A stretch of DNA of 58,398 bases, taken from positions 1 through 58,398 of the forward strand of contig CALUJS010000015.1 in NCBI GenBank assembly GCA_944321015.1, in the 5' to 3' direction. Below the pieces are notes generated by a model. That model made no database searches and was not told where the DNA came from. It saw only the letters and a program-made list of their open reading frames with translations. The position numbers were made by a program, and so were the translations under genes. The stretch's first letter is position 1. Each line of letters starts with the position of its first letter. This document shows positions 51,244 through 58,398 of the stretch, piece by piece. Origin of the DNA: an uncultured Phocaeicola sp. GTDB lineage: Bacteria > Bacteroidota > Bacteroidia > Bacteroidales > Bacteroidaceae.

Positions 51244-51272
51244 AATCTTCCTCTTATTATAGATGTCAATTG

Positions 51273-51280
51273 CAAAGATA
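51273..51280 (-). promoter_or_regulatory. Promoter -7 element of the Rpn gene
   Basis: TATCTTTG on the minus strand, 30 bases before the start. Confidence 0.6.
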
Positions 51281-51321
51281 GAAATTTCCGGCTAATTCCC
51301 TGCATCCGAAACAGAAGACTA

Positions 51322-51343
51322 GCGTCCATATCCACAGCTCGGA
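51322..51343. repeat. Single 22-bp unit of the family at 29395 and 39554
   Basis: A single copy starts GCGTCCATATCCAC and continues AGCTCGGA, between the fimbrial terminator and the Rpn promoter. The gap 51244-51458 holds nothing else apart from these sites. Confidence 0.65.
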
Positions 51344-51376
51344 GGCGGTTTCCGCCAAGGTCTCCGAACATAAAAA

Positions 51377-51396
51377 GGGCGACCCGATGGCCGCCC
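51377..51396 (-). terminator. Terminator of the fimbrial operon
   Basis: GGGCGG and CGCCC form the stem; on the minus strand it is followed by TTTTTAT. It lies 62 bases after the tip gene. Confidence 0.75.
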
Positions 51397-51458
51397 CCAA
51401 AAATCTGTGATAAATATTCATAAGTGCCGCGTCATCACGACGGGGTGTTTCGTTTGTA

Positions 51459-54400
51459 CTAATTTACCGGTTGAGCTGCGTTTCGCTCTGCTTCCGTAGC
51501 ATCGCGGACGCAACGGATGTAACCGGGACTACTATCTTCATTAGCACTAGTCGTTATGAATCCACCAGTATTATAATAGAATATTTCACGACCACGTAGC
51601 GTAAATTGCGTTCTTGAATAGGTATTTTCATTATCAAGCAGCAAGCCGCTTACTGTTGACATCACCATCAATTCATTTAAGCTGGGGGTTCGCCAATAGC
51701 CTATCTGGCTTTTATCGCCATTCTCATAATAAGACGAACACGGGTCGCCACCCTCTCCTGAATAGTTCCAATCAAAAGTAGCACCATATCCAACACCGTT
51801 CCTCGTGTATTCAGCCTTATTGGCATAAGTCCCTAACGGAATAGAAGGAACATTATTCCTTACATACAAATTACTTTCAGCTACAACAAAAGCTTTAGGC
51901 AACATCATTTCTTCTGCATCCTTCTCATTATGTGGCTCGTATGGACCATATTGCTGCGTTTCGCTACTACGGAAAATGTCCGCAACCAAACGATCGCCAA
52001 AATCAAACAAATAGTTATCTCCGCCATTAATAGTCTTTACTTGGTCATATACAGGTCCTGCCCAAGCATCCCGGTTCACCAAACGAACATCATCATCTCC
52101 AGTTGCTTCGTCAACAATTTTCTGATTAGGCAAATTACGCACACAACGCACCATTGCCGAACGAGGAGCCTGCGCACCATAAGCACCTATTTCAGCAGCC
52201 CAATACAATGAATAAGCAAGATCCGGATTGTCATCAATCGAAGTATTCGTATAATACAATACACCTTGATCCATGTAATCACCGGGATATGCACCAGTCA
52301 TGGTAGAAGCATCCCCTGTAAATAAACGAGTTTCAGCAGGCAATGCGTTCTTACCAATGCCCATGCGCAAATATTGCGAAAGGGCAGGCAGATACCAACG
52401 AACTTCTGTCGCATCAATTATCCCATCGCCGTTCAGGTCACGGTTACGCGACATGCAGGCATAGTAAGCATATGCAGTCTGGGCATTCCAATTGTTACCC
52501 CAACGGTTGTTTCCGGTCGAATTGTCATCCGTATAACCTACATGAGCAAAATTAATGTAAGCGTTCCAATTCTTCGATGTCCACTGGTTATCATTTACAT
52601 TATCATTATTGGGCAATATACCCATGTTTTTCAGCATGTTATCGCGACCTTTTGATTGGTCGGCAGAAACAGCTATACCATCTGAAACATAATGCGGTTC
52701 GCTACTAGTGCCTTCATTATGTTGCTGACTAAAAGATGAGATCACTCCCGTTTCGTCGTAAGTCTCAATGCCCAATGCATTATAGTAATACGCCGCATCG
52801 GGATTATAGAACGTCTCAATAGCGCGTTGCGTGATGTAGGTCTGCGCTTGGGAATACGTACTGTTCGAGTCTTCGCTTATCTTCATATCGCTTGCTATCA
52901 TCATCGTACGCGAATCTTGACGTGCAAACTTGTCCCATGCCACTTTGTTCCCATTCAAGTCTTTTGTATAAAAATACTCATCAAGGAAAATAGTGAAACG
53001 CGCCACATAATCGCCATTACTCTCTTGTTCCACAACCAGACCATCAACCTCCGGTTTGCTAGTCCCGTCCTGATACAGCTTATAAACAGCCTCACCCATC
53101 ATACGGCAAACTTCATAGGGAGAATACAGCTGATTGCTAGTTTGTCCCGGATAGAGGGATATGGTTCCGTCGGCACTTTGCGGATAGAACTCTATCCACT
53201 TATAATCAATGCCAGCCATGTCGGCTTCTTCGCCTTGCCCGTCCGGAGAGTAAGGCAACACCACCTTGTCAGCTTCCAGATTCATCGGTGTGTGGATTAC
53301 CAAACGAAATTGATTGGCTATGTCTCCTTTAACCTTACTTTCGTCTGACGCAGAAACATCAGGGTTCAATTCTTTCACTTTATTCAAGATGTCAGACAAG
53401 TTATATTCTACAAACACTTGCTCGAAGTGAGCATCCAAATTAAAGATCTTCGCTCCGGTGCCCATCTCTATAACATCGCCTTCCGCACCATTTTGGTATT
53501 CGTCCTCTTCTCTTTCAGCCTCGACCCTAATTTTGTCCAGGCCCTGCACAGACACCTTATATGTATAGATACAGTTACGCTCCACGGAGAAATCGTCCAT
53601 ACTGCCCTTGGCACTAAAGTCGCCCAAGTGGATGATGTATTCCACATTGCCATAACGTTGCAAATTGCCGTCGTTGTCTTTTTCAGTGCAAACACCGCTT
53701 ATGACGACATACGTACCATTGTCGGGAGCATACGTCCAATCTTTGTCAGAGCCTTGGCCCGTGAAGCTTTCGCGGTCGTTATAGTTTTGCGCACCCGTTT
53801 TTTTAGCCTTCTGGATGTTTTCCGGAATAAATACGGAGAAATCAGCCACATTGTCTTCGCCTGCGCCTGCAATATTTACCGGATTGGCATCATACGTCGC
53901 AGAAGTCAATATAGCATTGCCTTCCTCGTCCATCACATAGCCTTTCGTGGCGATGTTACAGAAAGTGTAATTACTTGGTTCGAAAGTCACGGTCTTAGTA
54001 CTCGTTGCATATAGCGTCGTAATCTCAAACTTAATTTGGGAAACCAGACGCTTCAATTGAATGGTACTGCTTGGAGTTCCATTAGTCACTTGAATTACTC
54101 CGGAGCCGGACAATGGCATATATTGTGTAGAAAACGAGGGATAAGTCTTTCTCTCAATCGTCCCAGAGGCCAGCGCATATACGGTTTCTTTAAACTTAGC
54201 CAACCCTTCACGTGCTGCATTATCAATAGTAGTAAGCGTATTGCTATCCCAATATCCGGTTCGAGTAATGTTACCGACAGCATAAACTGTCTGCGAACCT
54301 TCATATAAGGTTACATCATGTGCTGTGTAATATTGTCCTTGCGCACCCGAAGTTCCAACGGTTAAAGTACCGTCGTCCGTCAACATCTGCTGCGGATCTC

Positions 54401-54632
54401 CCAACAAGTTATTTCCCGAAAACACATAGAGCCGCGCGCCATACATTCCCGAATAACTATTATCCGCCCTTGTCACTTCCACCTGCATGGATTTGGGGAT
54501 GCCGAACTGCAAGTCCACCTTGACGGGCTTATTCACATCTGCGCCTGCCGTGCCGGAAGTCAAGTCATCTTGGCAGGAAGCGATTCCTATGGCGCAAAGC
54601 ACCAATAGGATGTAATATCTTATCTTTCTCAT
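51459..54632 (-). CDS. Large fimbrial tip-type lipoprotein (DUF4906-like)
   Basis: The 1057-residue protein has a lipoprotein signal (LLVLCAIGIASCQDD). An N-terminal fimbrillin-like region follows (VKVDLQFGIPKSM, ARLYVFSGNN, IQLKRLVSQIKFEI). A very long C-terminal part comes next, with a calcium-loop-like DLNGDGIIDATEVRWYLP and a final GYIRCVRD strand. This layout matches the large accessory or tip proteins at the end of Mfa-type fimbrial operons. It is the last gene of the operon here and probably sits at the fibre tip, where it would meet the host or other bacteria. The ligand is not known. Confidence 0.85.
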   Translation of the reverse strand: MRKIRYYILLVLCAIGIASCQDDLTSGTAGADVNKPVKVDLQFGIPKSMQVEVTRADNSYSGMYGARLYVFSGNNLLGDPQQMLTDDGTLTVGTSGAQGQYYTAHDVTLYEGSQTVYAVGNITRTGYWDSNTLTTIDNAAREGLAKFKETVYALASGTIERKTYPSFSTQYMPLSGSGVIQVTNGTPSSTIQLKRLVSQIKFEITTLYATSTKTVTFEPSNYTFCNIATKGYVMDEEGNAILTSATYDANPVNIAGAGEDNVADFSVFIPENIQKAKKTGAQNYNDRESFTGQGSDKDWTYAPDNGTYVVISGVCTEKDNDGNLQRYGNVEYIIHLGDFSAKGSMDDFSVERNCIYTYKVSVQGLDKIRVEAEREEDEYQNGAEGDVIEMGTGAKIFNLDAHFEQVFVEYNLSDILNKVKELNPDVSASDESKVKGDIANQFRLVIHTPMNLEADKVVLPYSPDGQGEEADMAGIDYKWIEFYPQSADGTISLYPGQTSNQLYSPYEVCRMMGEAVYKLYQDGTSKPEVDGLVVEQESNGDYVARFTIFLDEYFYTKDLNGNKVAWDKFARQDSRTMMIASDMKISEDSNSTYSQAQTYITQRAIETFYNPDAAYYYNALGIETYDETGVISSFSQQHNEGTSSEPHYVSDGIAVSADQSKGRDNMLKNMGILPNNDNVNDNQWTSKNWNAYINFAHVGYTDDNSTGNNRWGNNWNAQTAYAYYACMSRNRDLNGDGIIDATEVRWYLPALSQYLRMGIGKNALPAETRLFTGDASTMTGAYPGDYMDQGVLYYTNTSIDDNPDLAYSLYWAAEIGAYGAQAPRSAMVRCVRNLPNQKIVDEATGDDDVRLVNRDAWAGPVYDQVKTINGGDNYLFDFGDRLVADIFRSSETQQYGPYEPHNEKDAEEMMLPKAFVVAESNLYVRNNVPSIPLGTYANKAEYTRNGVGYGATFDWNYSGEGGDPCSSYYENGDKSQIGYWRTPSLNELMVMSTVSGLLLDNENTYSRTQFTLRGREIFYYNTGGFITTSANEDSSPGYIRCVRDATEAERNAAQPVN

Positions 54633-54643
54633 AATAACTGTTT

Positions 54644-55657
54644 TTATTCAAATGGTGGAACTGTAATCTCTTTCTCACCCCAAGGAATGACCACAATCTC
54701 AAGGTTGGTCACCACGGGTTCAAGAAGACTCTCTATCGTCCCCGTCACCTTCAGTTGCGTGTTGCGGGCGATGGAGGCGAGCGGCGTGCCGTCTACCATG
54801 ATGGGTGCAGCCGCATAGTCGCTACCGCCGTTCAGCGCGATGGTGTATGCGCCTTCGACTGCGTTGGATTCATAGAAGTAATAGGTGAATGTCTGTGTCT
54901 GGCCTTCACCGCTGGCTGCCAGGGTGGCATTCGGATTGAAAGACTTTGCCTCATAGCCGGGTGTCAGAGTTGCTTGGTCGGGGAAGAGGCGGGTTTGGTC
55001 GGCAAAGAATTGGCCAAAAGTAATCTGGTTCAACGCGAACGTTTCGCCCGTGTTGTTGGTCAGCGTCAGTTCCATCTTCGCCACGGCGCGGGTAATAGGA
55101 ATCTCAATGTCTTGGTCCTCCGTACCGGTTATTTCTTTTGTCGCCATTCCGGCTATGGGAAGGCCTTTTGCCTCAATATCGGCAGCCGTCGCGGGGAAGT
55201 AGGTGCGGTTAGCGTCGTTGATGACCTTGCCTAACAAGGCTGCTTTCTCGGTGTCGCCAAAATCTTTACCTGCGGCGGGTTTGTCCAATCCGGTGAGGCC
55301 CACGCTGGCCTCGTTGGCTATCACGTAGAACTCCTTGTTGCCTGCGGGCAGGGCCAAGATGGTGAGCGTCTTTTGCAGCACGGGTTGCGGCGTCTCGTTG
55401 GAAAAGTCGCGCAGCTCGTTCACGTCCACAATACCCTTGTCCGTGTCCACGATGATGACACGCAATGTCTTGATGCCTTCGCCCGCCTCGCCCTGCACGG
55501 TCGAGCCGTCTTGACCGGAAGCACGTGTGTCAAACACCAGATTCACCGTGGCGGTGTCTTTGCTTGTGTCTGCATAGTCATCCTTGATGCAGGACGACAG
55601 GCCCGCCGTCAGCAGCACGGCGAGCAGCAGGCTTATATGTTGTATCGTCTTTTTCAT
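54644..55657 (-). CDS. Accessory fimbrillin-like lipoprotein
   Basis: The 337-residue protein has a lipoprotein signal (LLLAVLLTAGLSSCIKDD). A fimbrillin-type N-terminal domain follows with ATVNLVFDTRAS, LRVIIVDTDKG and LALPAGNKEFYVIANE. The second domain has IPITRAVAKMELTLTNNTGE, the segment shared by Mfa and Fim subunits where the first strand is removed on assembly. It lies 24 bases after the anchor gene and 11 before the tip gene. It is likely a minor shaft or tip-adaptor subunit. Confidence 0.85.
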   Translation of the reverse strand: MKKTIQHISLLLAVLLTAGLSSCIKDDYADTSKDTATVNLVFDTRASGQDGSTVQGEAGEGIKTLRVIIVDTDKGIVDVNELRDFSNETPQPVLQKTLTILALPAGNKEFYVIANEASVGLTGLDKPAAGKDFGDTEKAALLGKVINDANRTYFPATAADIEAKGLPIAGMATKEITGTEDQDIEIPITRAVAKMELTLTNNTGETFALNQITFGQFFADQTRLFPDQATLTPGYEAKSFNPNATLAASGEGQTQTFTYYFYESNAVEGAYTIALNGGSDYAAAPIMVDGTPLASIARNTQLKVTGTIESLLEPVVTNLEIVVIPWGEKEITVPPFE

Positions 55658-55681
55658 ATTTCAGTCTCCATGATATATTGG

Positions 55682-56617
55682 TTAGTTCCACTCCGGTTTG
55701 CCACCCACAATGACCCATTCGGGCAGCTCGATGTCGACGCCCACATTGTGGAAGTTGATGGCGATGGGCAACGTGGCTTCCTGCTTGGTCACGTCGATTT
55801 CATCGTCGTAATACTGCAAATAGTTGTAGACGTTGCCGCGAACCAATTCCTCGCCCGTCGATGTGTCGGTGAGCACCAGCTCATGGTTGCAGAGGCCGGA
55901 AGAGAGGTCGCTGCCGTCGTCCATGCGGAAGAGGGCGAGGTCGTCGGTGCGATAGCAGTTCGCCGCCGCGTCCCACACTAGGTCGGGATAGATGGTGCCT
56001 TTCTCGGTGGGATGCACGTCGTTGTTGAAAGAGGTCCGGGCGTTCGAGTTCTCGAAGCTCAGTTGGTAGATGCCCTCGTTGGCGCGCGTCGGGGCGGGCA
56101 GTCCGTGGATTTCCACTTCCACGTTGATGTGGGAGCTGAAGAGCTGCACCGTGTCGCGATACATCACGCCGTTGCCGCCGGGCACGGTAAATTCTTTCTG
56201 ACCCAGGTAATTGTGGTCGTGGGCGGTCACCTGTTCGCCACTGCCCCAATTCGGGTGCTGGATGAAGATGTCGTCGAAGCTCGTCGCGTTGAGGTTCACC
56301 ACCTCCGTGGCGTCAAACGCGTTGCCCACGGCCACCACTTTGTAGCGGCGTCCGGTAGGGAGACGGAACGACGGTTTGGCGGAAAAGCTGGAAAGTTCGT
56401 CCTGATTGTATTGACGGGTGCCTTGAAGATGCCCGTCTTCATCGAAAACATACAGGTCTACCTTGCTCATATATCGATAAAGTACATCCGTATCGCCGTC
56501 CGCCAAATATTCGAAGTAGATGGTCACGTTGTCGCAATCATCGTAGTCTTCCTTGATACAACTTGCCGCCAGGACGAGCGCGGCAAGCATCAACATTATG
56601 TTCTTTAGTTTTCTCAT
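55682..56617 (-). CDS. FimB/Mfa2-family fimbrial anchor subunit
   Basis: The 311-residue protein starts at 56617 (MRKLKNIMLMLAALVLAASCIKEDYDDC) with a lipobox cysteine. It then has the FimB/Mfa2 pattern: VTIYFEYLADGD, KVDLYVFDEDGHL, LPTGRRYKVVAVGNAF, VEVEIHGLP and a final LPEWVIVGG. Mfa2 anchors the fimbria in the outer membrane and limits its length. It ends in EWN like the major fimbrillin. An upstream ATG at 56668 was rejected because its extra residues are polar. Confidence 0.88.
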   Translation of the reverse strand: MRKLKNIMLMLAALVLAASCIKEDYDDCDNVTIYFEYLADGDTDVLYRYMSKVDLYVFDEDGHLQGTRQYNQDELSSFSAKPSFRLPTGRRYKVVAVGNAFDATEVVNLNATSFDDIFIQHPNWGSGEQVTAHDHNYLGQKEFTVPGGNGVMYRDTVQLFSSHINVEVEIHGLPAPTRANEGIYQLSFENSNARTSFNNDVHPTEKGTIYPDLVWDAAANCYRTDDLALFRMDDGSDLSSGLCNHELVLTDTSTGEELVRGNVYNYLQYYDDEIDVTKQEATLPIAINFHNVGVDIELPEWVIVGGKPEWN

Positions 56618-56744
56618 ATACTCATCCTTATGATTTATAAACTGTATGTTCCTTTGTCCGATAGACAAATAAAATTTAGGAAGATAGTCCGGCAGGGCGG
56701 GATGAACAGCCCCGCCGGACTTATTAGTTCTTAATTGTTTGGAA

Positions 56745-57884
56745 TTAGTTCCATTCTACAGAACCACTTACAATTGTATAAGCCTTAACAGTTACGATAG
56801 CATATACATGATAATCTTCCGCACCTTCCCAACTGTCGCCGATGGCCTCATCAGGAATTTCTAGAGACTTCACTTGGTAGATGTAACCAGCAGGGAAGTT
56901 CTTAATAACCATGTAATCGGCCGCATCAGGATCTGTTGCGTTTGTCACACCAAAATCTTTTATAGCGGCGGCATTGCCTGCATAAGTTGCATCAAGCTTG
57001 TAGTTCTTCACGGTTGCATAACCAAGTTTGTCTGTGTTGCCCCAGACAACACCTGCGTATTGAGCTTTAGAAGTATCGATAGTAATGTTGCTGAAACAAA
57101 CTTTCAAAATAGGAAGCTGGCCGCCTGCGATGTTATAAGCATAGCATTGCCCGTTTGCAGGCCATATCGGAGTTTTTGTATCTTCGCTATATTCAGTGAA
57201 AGCTTCACCTATAGGCGCAGCCATCAAGTTAGTTGCATCCCATTTTTCAACTTGAGTGACTCCGTTAACACCATCCAAAATCACACCGTCGATATTGATT
57301 GTAGCAAACATACATTCTTTGTTTTCGGTATCAACGTGAGCGATGCCGCCAAACTCCAAGCGGGCCATGGTGTGATCGGGTTCCAAAAGCACTTCATACT
57401 CTTTTACCTCATCACCATCAATATCACCCTTGTCTGTGAATTTAGTAGAAGCATCATACAGAGGTTCAGCCAAATCCGCGCTCATAAACTCTTCAGCCGT
57501 CCAACCGCTAGCTTTATCTGTGTTGATAAACACTTCCATCTTAGACGGGTTGCGGACACCTACAAACTCGTAATCTTCTACGGCTTGTAACAAATCAGCT
57601 CGGTTTTCGATGCCTTCATCACCAATTGTAAACGTTACAGTTGTCGGAGGTGTAACTGTTTGAGAAGTCAACACCAACTTGATAGAGTTCAGCGTCACTT
57701 CTTCGGTCGTTTCCGTGAAATCACTGGGGTTAATAGCACGGCTCAAAGTCGGCTCACTAATCTTTACACTTACATTTGCAAGACCTTCAACGCCACCATT
57801 GTTACCATTGAAGTCCTCATCATTACTACAAGCAGCAAACGCGAGCGCAGCTGCTGAGAACATAATCAAACTTTTCAGTTTCAT
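56745..57884 (-). CDS. Major fimbrillin, Mfa1-like
   Basis: The 379-residue protein has a lipoprotein signal (MKLKSLIMFSAAALAFAACSNDEDF). The fimbrillin pattern follows: LANVSVKISEPTLSRA, TLNSIKLVLTSQ, TMARLEFGGIAHV, WPANGQCYAYNIAGGQLPILKV. The last strands are YHVYAIVTVKAYTIVSGSVEWN, here 22 residues from Y to N, whose end would serve as donor strand in polymerisation. It is the first structural gene of the operon, just upstream of the anchor. Mfa1-type subunits form the shaft after protease removal of the N-terminal strand. Confidence 0.88.
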   Translation of the reverse strand: MKLKSLIMFSAAALAFAACSNDEDFNGNNGGVEGLANVSVKISEPTLSRAINPSDFTETTEEVTLNSIKLVLTSQTVTPPTTVTFTIGDEGIENRADLLQAVEDYEFVGVRNPSKMEVFINTDKASGWTAEEFMSADLAEPLYDASTKFTDKGDIDGDEVKEYEVLLEPDHTMARLEFGGIAHVDTENKECMFATINIDGVILDGVNGVTQVEKWDATNLMAAPIGEAFTEYSEDTKTPIWPANGQCYAYNIAGGQLPILKVCFSNITIDTSKAQYAGVVWGNTDKLGYATVKNYKLDATYAGNAAAIKDFGVTNATDPDAADYMVIKNFPAGYIYQVKSLEIPDEAIGDSWEGAEDYHVYAIVTVKAYTIVSGSVEWN

Positions 57885-57948
57885 AATCTCTAAAATTTTA
57901 AATTAAACAATCAGTTATTTGTATTTAAGTTCTTACGTTTCGTTGTAG

Positions 57949-58083
57949 GGGCGGACCGATGTGTCCGCCCGAATGCGCAGCCCCAACCAAGAGCCCCACC
58001 CAAACCCTGCGGCCCCACCCAAACCCTCCCCCGAAGGGAGGGCTTTAAGGCCATTCGGACAGGTCCTCCCCCTTCGGGGGGAG
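57949..58083. repeat. Three GC-rich hairpins between TPR gene and fimbrillin
   Basis: Stems at 57949-57970 (GGGCGGAC/GTCCGCCC), 58024-58042 (CCCTCCC/GGGAGGG) and 58065-58083 (CTCCCCC/GGGGGAG). The first is of the kind found as scattered intergenic repeats in Bacteroidales. They probably terminate the TPR gene or stabilise the transcript. Confidence 0.65.
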
Positions 58084-58107
58084 TCAGAGGGGGCCGGGGT
58101 GTTGTGT

Positions 58108-58398
58108 TTACAGTTGCTCCATCACCTTCAGCACCTGCTCCAGGTTCGTCTTGGCGTCGGTATTGCCTTCGCGGGCGGCCTCTTCCAAGGTGGTTTTGGC
58201 CTTCTGGTACTCGCCTGCCTCGGCGTAGGCCACGCCGAGGGTGTTCTTCGCGGCGGCATCCAGCGTCTTGCCTTCAAGCAATGCGATGGCGGCGCGGGCA
58301 TCTTTCTGCGCGAGACAGGTTGCGGCGGCGTTGCCCAGGGCAACCGGGTCGTTCGGATAGGTGCGGGCGGCGATTTCCATCACCTCGCGATATTCCTT
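58108..58398 (-). CDS. TPR-containing C-terminal part of a fimbrial-operon protein (partial)
   Basis: About 96 C-terminal residues are visible, and the frame remains open through the right edge. They form tetratricopeptide-like repeats (NDPVALGNAAATCLAQKDARAA, NTLGVAYAEAGEYQKAKTTLEEAA). Proteins with DUF3868 and a TPR tail commonly precede Mfa1 in Bacteroidales fimbrial operons, which fits the position, but the N-terminal part is outside the window so this is inference. Confidence 0.6.
   Translation of the reverse strand, partial: KEYREVMEIAARTYPNDPVALGNAAATCLAQKDARAAIALLEGKTLDAAAKNTLGVAYAEAGEYQKAKTTLEEAAREGNTDAKTNLEQVLKVMEQL

Overview
The window comes from a Bacteroidota genome, almost certainly order Bacteroidales. 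The evidence is: SusC/SusD, Mfa-type lipoprotein fimbriae, FimB/Mfa2 anchor, HU proteins of the HU-HIG type, an ECF sigma operon with DUF6249 and DUF5056 partners, and many promoters of the Bacteroides form (TTTG, about 19 bases, TAnnTTTG, usually seen as TATCTTTG). Housekeeping genes are GC-rich, whereas the restriction locus, the peptide locus and part of the fimbrial locus look clearly AT-richer. This suggests a mosaic chromosome with acquired islands. All calls rest on reading the sequence and its translations; no database was searched.

Layout. 1-9.2 kb: a defence locus on the minus strand, hsdM-hsdS-abiH-(hsdR 5' remnant)-AlbA_2 ATPase-hsdR-second AlbA_2 gene, ending beside tRNA-Phe. 9.4-18 kb: core genes thiL, purine nucleoside phosphorylase, lpxK, an HU-like gene, topB, a Sel1-repeat protein and an RsmF-like rRNA methyltransferase. 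18.1-33.6 kb: the most unusual region. It holds a mini-HlyD adaptor and a C39-peptidase ABC exporter, four Cys-rich double-glycine peptides with nearly identical 28-residue leaders, four paralogous outer-membrane barrels, and one radical SAM/SPASM enzyme. 33.7-39.3 kb: a SusC/SusD/DUF4465 uptake operon whose SusC start is separated from the body of the gene by a G9 tract that puts it out of frame. 39.7-45.4 kb: DUF6249-ECF sigma-DUF5056, thyA-folA, an Lrp regulator, an M64 peptidase and a second HU gene. 45.4-51.2 kb: a queuosine precursor operon (yhhQ-queC-queF) led by a preQ1-I riboswitch candidate, two small membrane proteins (one only 33 aa), tex, and two Rpn/PD-(D/E)XK genes, one a remnant. 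51.4-58.4 kb: an Mfa-like fimbrial operon (TPR protein end, major fimbrillin, FimB/Mfa2 anchor, accessory fimbrillin, DUF4906-like tip).

How the parts may work together. In the peptide locus the leader peptides would be recognised by the radical SAM enzyme, modified on repeated Cys-x-x-Asn motifs, cleaved after GG by the C39 domain and exported. The barrels are the natural candidates for passage across, or recognition at, the outer membrane. Each peptide gene is followed by its own hairpin terminator. The barrels share almost identical N-terminal halves but have diverged beta-barrels, which suggests peptide-specific barrels kept in partial concert. Several short direct-repeat families (21, 22 and 23 bp) sit in regulatory gaps and are described separately.
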